64,000 nt of DNA, from assembly GCF_039522665.1 (NCBI RefSeq), contig NZ_BAAADV010000001.1, positions 310,001 to 374,000 of the forward strand, written 5' to 3'. The DNA comes from Natronoarchaeum mannanilyticum. Its GTDB lineage: Archaea > Halobacteriota > Halobacteria > Halobacteriales > Natronoarchaeaceae. Both the position numbers and the translations under genes were made by a program. This document shows positions 59,003 through 64,000 of the stretch, piece by piece (positions within the stretch are counted from its first letter, which is position 1; each line of letters starts with the position of its first letter). Below the pieces are notes generated by a model. The model was not told the origin of the DNA, searched no databases, and saw only the letters and a program-made list of their open reading frames with translations.

Positions 59003-60324
59003 GCGCTCACCTCCTCGTCGGCGTCGTGATCGTCCTCCACGGCGTGCAGTTCGACGACCGGGATCGTCTTCGCGAAGATCATGAAGTACAGCACGACGAT
59101 CGCGGTCGTCCCCAGCAGCGACGACAGCTCGATCAGCGAGGGCACGTACGTCCCGGCGACGCCGTCGTACAGCGAGAAGTGGGCGTGCTGGAGCCCCTCG
59201 ACGACGAACAGCACCTTCTCGGTGAGCGTCGCCGCCAGCACCAGCAGCGACGCGCCGACGAGCCGGGGGATCGTGAACAGCTTCGGCTTCAGCGCCGACG
59301 CGAAAATGTAGGCTTCGGCGGCGACGACCATCGCGATCAGCGCCTGATACAGCGGCTTGGCGAGCTTGGCCTCCGTCGCGTGGGTCAGGCTCACCGGCGC
59401 CGCGAAGATGCCGGTGATCACCTGCTGGAGCTGGAGCCACAGGAAGAGGAGCCCGAAGAAGCCGAGCCACTTGGCCAGCCCGCGGAACACCTCGTCGCCG
59501 ATGAGCTCCTGCCAGCCGTACACCCGGCGGAAGATCGCCGCCGCGATGATGACGCCGCTGATCGCCGAGGTGAGCGCGATCATCAGGAACGAGGGTCCCT
59601 GGACGCCGCCCGCCCAGCCCGCCATCGAGGGCAGCAGGGCGAACAGCCACGGGATGACGCCGCCGTGGAGCAGCAGGGGCGCGAGGATGATGATCGCGAG
59701 CGCCACCCACCAGACCATCCGCTCAACGATCTCGTCTTCCTTTTCGGTGTAGCCGATCAGCATGAGATCGTACAGCGGGTCGAAGACGTCGGGCATCCGG
59801 TCGCGCAGCCGGTGGACGTCGTAGCGGATCGTCAGCGAGAGGTACGTCGCGGTCAGCACGAAGTACAGCGTGATGACGGTGACGTCCCACACCAGCGGCG
59901 ACCAGTGGACCCGCGTGGGCCAGGCCGGAATGATGCTCGTGACGATCCGGTCCGGCCGGCCGACGTGGACGATGATGTACAGCCCGGCGACCGACAGCGC
60001 GGCGATCGTCAGCAGCTCGGCGATGCGGGCGACCGGCTGGTAGGTGTCGAGCCCGATCAGCCGGACCGCCGCCGAGAGGATGATCCCGCCGTGGGCGATG
60101 CCGACCCACCAGATGAACGCGCCGATATACAGCCCCCACGGGACGCCGCCGCCCGACCCCCAGTCGCCGAGGCCGGTGACGATCAGCCCGTGCCGGAGCT
60201 GCTGGGTGTACCCCGCCGCGAAGACGCCGATGGCCAGCAGCACGAGCGCCAGCAGCCCGTAGTACCGCTTCGTCGTCCGCTGGAACGGCCGGACGAGCGC
60301 CTCGCGGCCGGCGTCGGTGCTCAC
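58999..60324 (-). CDS. nrfD: NrfD/PsrC-type quinone-interacting membrane subunit
   Basis: A 441-residue polytopic protein with about ten helices. N-terminal FIWWVGIAHGGIILSAAVRL is typical of NrfD/PsrC subunits, which link quinone oxidation or reduction to an iron-sulfur partner. GTG 60322-60324 overlaps the stop of the Fe-S protein gene, and the last codons overlap the small subunit gene. It forms the membrane part of a CISM-type complex. No haem-ligand pair is evident. Confidence 0.88.
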   Translation of the reverse strand: MSTDAGREALVRPFQRTTKRYYGLLALVLLAIGVFAAGYTQQLRHGLIVTGLGDWGSGGGVPWGLYIGAFIWWVGIAHGGIILSAAVRLIGLDTYQPVARIAELLTIAALSVAGLYIIVHVGRPDRIVTSIIPAWPTRVHWSPLVWDVTVITLYFVLTATYLSLTIRYDVHRLRDRMPDVFDPLYDLMLIGYTEKEDEIVERMVWWVALAIIILAPLLLHGGVIPWLFALLPSMAGWAGGVQGPSFLMIALTSAISGVIIAAAIFRRVYGWQELIGDEVFRGLAKWLGFFGLLFLWLQLQQVITGIFAAPVSLTHATEAKLAKPLYQALIAMVVAAEAYIFASALKPKLFTIPRLVGASLLVLAATLTEKVLFVVEGLQHAHFSLYDGVAGTYVPSLIELSSLLGTTAIVVLYFMIFAKTIPVVELHAVEDDHDADEEVSA

Positions 60325-61628
60325 GCCGTCTCACCCCCGCCGTCGTTCGCGGCTTTCCCCTTGTCGAGCACCTCCTCCTTGCGGTTGTCGACGAGGCCGA
60401 CGTCCTCGTAGGTGACCGGCCCCTCGACCTGGTGGGAGTGCTCGCCGGGCTCGTTGCCGACGTAGACGACGTTCGGGTCGGTCCCCTTGTCTTCGAGGAG
60501 GCGGAACGTCGAGACGGTGTGTTCCTTGCGGTTCTCCCAGTCCTCGCGGTCGTTGCTCTGCTCGTCGCGGTACTCCTCCAGGTGCTGGTTGGGCGCGCTC
60601 TCGGGGTCGTTCATGTCCCCGAAGTGGATCGCGTCCATCGCGCAGGCGTCCTCACAGGCCGTGGTGCCGACCTTGTCCTCGCCCTGCTTGCCGTCCTGGC
60701 GCGTCGGGCAGAACGTGCACTTGCCCATCGTCCCTTTCACCGGGCGGCTGTCGACGCGCTTGCCCCGCTCGTCGTACACGTGCTCGGGATCGAGTTCCGA
60801 TTCGGGCGTGTCGGGTTCGCCCCACTGGAAGTAGTTGACGCCGTAGGGACAGGCCACCTGACAGTACCGACAGCCGATGCAGATCTCGTAGTCCGTCAGC
60901 ACGATGCCGTCGTCCTCGCGGGTGTGGCGCGCGCCGACGGGACAGACCTTCTCGCAGGCCGCCTCGTCGCAGTGCTGACAGGGCCGAACGAGGAAGCTCT
61001 CGTCGTCCTGGGCGTCCTCCTCGAACGCCATGACGTACATCCAGTTCGACCCGCGGGAGGTGTTGTTCTCCTGCTTGCAGGCCACCATGCAGGCCAGGCA
61101 GCCGTCGCAGTTGTTGAGATTGATCACCATCCCGTACTGAGTGTCCTCCTCGCCCTCGCCGCCGCCGGCCTGCGCGGCCGACCCGTCGGACGATCCCAGC
61201 GCCGATCCGCCGAGGCTGCCCGACAGCGCCATCGCGGCGACGCCGCCGGCTTTCATCACTTCCCGGCGGTCGACGTCCTCGCCGTCGGCCAGCCGCTGGA
61301 CCGTCTCCCGGAACCCGCCGTCGTCGTCCTCGAACTCGTCGGGGATCGACAGCTCCCGGTCGTCCTGGCCGAACTCCTCGACCACGGCGTCGTGGTACCG
61401 CTCCTCGAACTCGGCCTCCGAGAGCTCGCCGGCGACGACGCGCTGGGCGTCCTCGGCCAGCTCCATCCCGAGTTCGGTGTCGTACTCGGTCTCGTCGAGC
61501 AGCCGTTCCATCCGCTCGCGGTCCTGCCACTCGTCGTACATCGCGAGGTCGTCCGTCGAGCGATCGTCGCCCGTCGAGCGGTCGTCACCCGTCGGGTGAT
61601 CGCCACCCGTCGAACGGTCGTCGCTCAC
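60321..61628 (-). CDS. four-cluster ferredoxin-like subunit with internal Tat-like signal
   Basis: A 435-residue protein. The first 115 residues are acidic and hydrophilic, starting with six-residue DRSTGG-type repeats. Residues ~118-150 hold DRREVMKAGGVAAMALSGSLGG, a Tat-like signal in an unusual internal position. The rest is a DmsB/NrfC-type four-cluster domain: NNCDGCLACMVACKQ, PCQHCDEAACEKVCP, ICIGCRYCQVACP and KCTFCPTR with TACEDAC. GTG 61626-61628 is preferred over 61632-61634 because GGAGG lies at a proper distance. Its partner is NrfD; no molybdopterin subunit is in the operon. Confidence 0.86.
   Translation of the reverse strand: MSDDRSTGGDHPTGDDRSTGDDRSTDDLAMYDEWQDRERMERLLDETEYDTELGMELAEDAQRVVAGELSEAEFEERYHDAVVEEFGQDDRELSIPDEFEDDDGGFRETVQRLADGEDVDRREVMKAGGVAAMALSGSLGGSALGSSDGSAAQAGGGEGEEDTQYGMVINLNNCDGCLACMVACKQENNTSRGSNWMYVMAFEEDAQDDESFLVRPCQHCDEAACEKVCPVGARHTREDDGIVLTDYEICIGCRYCQVACPYGVNYFQWGEPDTPESELDPEHVYDERGKRVDSRPVKGTMGKCTFCPTRQDGKQGEDKVGTTACEDACAMDAIHFGDMNDPESAPNQHLEEYRDEQSNDREDWENRKEHTVSTFRLLEDKGTDPNVVYVGNEPGEHSHQVEGPVTYEDVGLVDNRKEEVLDKGKAANDGGGETA
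61554..61625 (-). repeat. four-copy 18-bp tandem repeat inside the Fe-S gene
   Basis: Four diverged 18-base units (61554, 61572, 61590, 61608; unit about CGTCGAGCGATCGTCGCC) encode the DRSTGD-like N-terminal repeat. This is a minisatellite that can shift by whole codons without breaking the frame. Confidence 0.7.
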
Positions 61629-61836
61629 GGGCACCCCTCCGTTCGCGATCGGTCGCCGTCACCAGTCGTTGTCATGCTCGGATCTCAATCGACTCCACGG
61701 ACGCCGTAACGTCAACCCCTGAGAGCGTTCCCGGCGCGCTGGACCGCCGCCGATCATGTTCGATGCGGGAACGACTTTCCGGACCGGTTTGACGGCGGCT
61801 CGGCTGCGAACCGGCGGACGCGGTGACCCCCGAAGG

Positions 61837-62703
61837 CTATCCGAGCAGTTCCAGCGCGAAAAGCAGGAGCGCGAGCGCAGTGTGCTCGCCGTCGACGACG
61901 AAGCCGTAGAACAGCGGGCCGCGCTCGGGCGTCGCGACCAGCGAGTAGCAGACCACGTACGCGCAGTAGGGAAGCAGTGCGAGAAATCCCGGTGGGAGAG
62001 CGCTCGCGGCGACGGCGGCAGCGACGCTCGCGGCGACCCCGACCGTCGCGCAAGCGGCGAGACGCCGCGTCGTCCGCGGCCCGTACTCTGCGGGGAGCGT
62101 CCGGACGCCGCGCGCTCGATCGCCCTCTATGTCCTTGACGTCGAAGATGGCCGCCGCGATCGTCAGCATCGCCGCGAAAAAGCCCGCGAGCGCGACCACC
62201 CCGGTCGACCGGATCGCGCCGAAGTACGCGCCGACGCCGAGCGGCAGGAGGCCCCAGGCGGCGCCGACGAGCAGGTTCTTCACGAGGAAGAGTCGCTTGA
62301 CGCCGACGCCGGAGTACAGTGCGACGACGGCCGGCGGGAGCGTCATCGCCGCGAGTCCGGGCGGCCCCCACGCCAGCGCGATGCGAGCGGCGACGAGATA
62401 GAGCGCCACGCCCGCGATCAGGAGCGCTCGCCCGTGCTCGCGTGCGAACGACGCCCGTCCGGGGAGATTCTGTGCGTCCGCCTCGCGATCGAGAACGCGG
62501 TCGAGGCCGTACACGAGCGTCGTCGCGGCGAACGCGACGAACGCCGGAACCGGGTCGAGCGGAAATCCGGCGAGCAGCATCGTCGCGACGGCGACGCTCG
62601 CGGCGCCCAGCGAGATCCAGACGCCGCTGTGGACCAGCGCGAGGACGGCCGTGCGCACCGCCGTCGCGCCGAAGCGGCGACCGGCGGCTCGAACGCGCTG
62701 CAT
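61837..62703 (-). CDS. UbiA-family prenyltransferase, second copy
   Basis: A 288-residue membrane protein with about eight helices. First Asp-rich motif: YGLDRVLDREADAQN near residue 66. Second: AIFDVKDIEGDRARG near 191-205. It differs from the copy at 631 in both motifs and so probably has another acceptor. In the superfamily such proteins prenylate quinone or chlorin precursors or lipid headgroups. ATG 62701-62703. The frame could start at GTG 62706. Confidence 0.83.
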   Translation of the reverse strand: MQRVRAAGRRFGATAVRTAVLALVHSGVWISLGAASVAVATMLLAGFPLDPVPAFVAFAATTLVYGLDRVLDREADAQNLPGRASFAREHGRALLIAGVALYLVAARIALAWGPPGLAAMTLPPAVVALYSGVGVKRLFLVKNLLVGAAWGLLPLGVGAYFGAIRSTGVVALAGFFAAMLTIAAAIFDVKDIEGDRARGVRTLPAEYGPRTTRRLAACATVGVAASVAAAVAASALPPGFLALLPYCAYVVCYSLVATPERGPLFYGFVVDGEHTALALLLFALELLG

Positions 62704-62877
62704 CACGTCGGACCGTGCGAGCGGTCCGACAAAATCTGCGGGCCGAACGCGTTCGGCAGATTCTCACTAATAAATCTTGCTTCTACTTTGCGATACAAAC
62801 TGCAATTTTCAGCAAACCTTTTTGCGGTGCACATCGAACGCCGATCCGTGGCGGCGCCGCGCCGTCGCTGTCCGACC

Positions 62878-63690
62878 ATGCACGACACCGCTCGCGTCCC
62901 GTGGACGCGACAGACCCGCACGTTCGCCCGCAGACACGTCCGGAAGGTGCTGCGAAGCAAGGTTCTGCTCGGCATCACGGTCGCCTGGCCCGTGCTCTGG
63001 TACTTCCTGTCGGTACTGGTGTTCGTCGACGTGCCCGAGGGCGGGAGCGCCGGCGGCCTGAAAGCCGGGCTCGCGATGACCTACGGGCTGTTCGGCGCCT
63101 TCACGATCACCGTCGCGGTGTTCGCCGGCGACTTCGCTCGGGACCTCGACGGCGACCGCTACCGGAAGTTCCGCGCGATGCCGATCGCGCCCACCGCGGA
63201 TCTGGCGGGGCGACTGCTCGCCGGAGCGGCGTTCGGCGTCGCCTCCTACGTCGTGACGATCGCCGTCTCGATCGCCCACGGCGCGACGTTCGGCCGCCCG
63301 GATCCCGCCGCGCTCGGCGTGCTGGCGCTGACGCTCGCGCTCTTTTGCCTGATCGCGATGGCCGCGGCGATGCTCGTCGCGCTGGTGATCACCAAGCCCG
63401 AGCACATGACGACGATCGCGGTGATCGGCGCGCTGATCGCGTTCTACGCGACCGGGTTCAACGGCGTCACGCCGGGGATGCTCGCGGAGGGCGCCGACAT
63501 GGTCAACTACGTGCCGAACTCGCTGGCGACGCGGATCCAGATCGCGTACCTCTCGGAGGACGCGTCGTTCATGACGCCGCCGGCGGCGCCCGACTCGGCG
63601 AAATACCTCGGCCTGCTCGGCGCCTACGCCGCCGGACTGCTGGCGATCTCGGTGCTGATCGTCCGCAGGTTCGCCTACGCACCGGAGTGA
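62878..63690 (+). CDS. ABC-2 type transporter permease
   Basis: A 270-residue protein with six membrane helices (VLLGITVAWPVLWYFLSVLV, GLAMTYGLFGAFTITVAVFA, ASYVVTIAVSIAHGATF, LALFCLIAMAAAMLVALVI, MTTIAVIGALIAFYATGF, LLGAYAAGLLAISVLIV). It is followed six bases on by the ATPase gene, so the two form an exporter, probably for a drug, lipid or polysaccharide. ATG 62878; the 174-base gap to the divergent UbiA gene is AT-rich near 62770-62820 and may hold both promoters. Confidence 0.87.
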   Translation: MHDTARVPWTRQTRTFARRHVRKVLRSKVLLGITVAWPVLWYFLSVLVFVDVPEGGSAGGLKAGLAMTYGLFGAFTITVAVFAGDFARDLDGDRYRKFRAMPIAPTADLAGRLLAGAAFGVASYVVTIAVSIAHGATFGRPDPAALGVLALTLALFCLIAMAAAMLVALVITKPEHMTTIAVIGALIAFYATGFNGVTPGMLAEGADMVNYVPNSLATRIQIAYLSEDASFMTPPAAPDSAKYLGLLGAYAAGLLAISVLIVRRFAYAPE

Positions 63691-63695
63691 TTCAG

Positions 63696-64000
63696 ATGTC
63701 CGATGCCATCGTCACCGCGACCGGAGTGGAGAAGCGCTTCGACGACCAGCCCGTCCTGACGGGGATCGACCTGGACGTGCGGCCCGGGGAGATCGTCCTG
63801 CTGATGGGCCCGAACGGCGTCGGCAAGTCGGTGTTCATGTCCTGCCTCGCCGGCTCGACCGCGCCCGACGCCGGCGAGATCGAGCTGTTCGACGGGCTGA
63901 CGCCAGACCGGTCCAGTGCGCAGAGCAGCGTGATGCTCCAGGGGACGATGACCGACCCCGACCTCACGGGCCGGGAGAACCTGCAGTTCTACGAGGACCT
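63696..64000 (+). CDS. ABC transporter ATP-binding protein (3' truncated by window)
   Basis: ATG 63696 opens MSDAIVTATGVEKRF, with Walker A GPNGVGKS near residue 38 and a Q-loop VMLQGTM near 83-89; the reading frame is open to the window edge, 101 residues in. It lies six bases after the permease gene. The Q-loop is followed by DPDLTGRENLQFYEDL. The signature motif and Walker B lie beyond the edge. Confidence 0.9.
   Translation, partial: MSDAIVTATGVEKRFDDQPVLTGIDLDVRPGEIVLLMGPNGVGKSVFMSCLAGSTAPDAGEIELFDGLTPDRSSAQSSVMLQGTMTDPDLTGRENLQFYED

Noticed and set aside
61554-61625. 18-bp repeats as a CRISPR array
   Set aside because: Units are contiguous without spacers and sit inside an open reading frame.

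Overview
The window comes from a halophilic archaeon (class Halobacteria). The DNA is very GC-rich and the predicted proteins are strongly acidic. Most first genes of transcription units are leaderless, with a TATA-like box 24-35 bases before the start codon, while internal operon genes carry GGAGG-type ribosome binding sites. Marker families include FtsZ2 with CdrS/CdrL, GfcR, halophilic glucose dehydrogenase, HalOD1 proteins, HTH_10/Bat regulators, PGF-CTERM surface proteins and NcsA. No rRNA, IS element, CRISPR array or prophage is visible. There is one tRNA gene, tRNA-Tyr(GTA).

Layout. 0-9.9 kb: response regulator, UbiA prenyltransferase, PAP2 phosphatase, several envelope proteins, YchF GTPase, CocE-type hydrolase, and two paralogous wHTH-GNAT proteins flanking a small gene. 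9.9-15.2 kb (minus strand): an electron-transfer operon of zinc-type 7Fe ferredoxin, EtfB, EtfA with an N-terminal repeat extension, an ETF:quinone oxidoreductase with fused FixX-like tail, and a small protein. 15.2-18.7 kb: small zinc protein, a HalOD1 protein, GNAT, a low-GC patch and an archaeal bactofilin. 18.7-25.8 kb: a 1637-residue PAS/GAF/Bat/HTH_10 regulator followed by a twice-repeated HalOD1 plus zinc-finger gene pair and a longer HalOD1 gene. 25.8-33.3 kb: an HNH-like protein and a DNA methyltransferase, a GH13 amylase, membrane and regulatory proteins, a TFS-like factor lacking the catalytic acidic pair, and a PAPS-reductase-family protein.

33.4-43.2 kb: a spermidine-synthase fusion with a duplicated membrane module, a PGF-CTERM surface protein, a secreted cyclodextrin glucanotransferase, and the sugar-catabolism set kdgA, gfcR and gdh (semi-phosphorylated Entner-Doudoroff pathway). 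Starch could be opened outside by the CGTase, trimmed inside by the GH13 enzyme, and the glucose oxidised by Gdh and cleaved by KdgA under GfcR control. Upstream of gdh, on the other strand, lies a C-rich segment that folds into a nested set of perfect stems; it is the best candidate here for an undescribed RNA. 43.2-50.9 kb: HAD phosphatase, methyltransferase, a truncated HTH_10-type gene, tRNA-Tyr, the cdrL-cdrS-ftsZ2 cell-division locus with a palindromic candidate operator, and membrane proteins.

51-64 kb: NcsA tRNA thiolase, a lipoprotein, a geranylgeranyl reductase (lipid saturation), aldo/keto reductase, an Mrp/ApbC Fe-S carrier, a three-gene membrane redox module (4x[4Fe-4S] protein, NrfD, small membrane subunit) without a molybdenum catalytic subunit, a second UbiA enzyme, and an ABC-2 exporter that runs off the window end. 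Coding starts were re-chosen from leader, TATA and SD evidence where this was possible.
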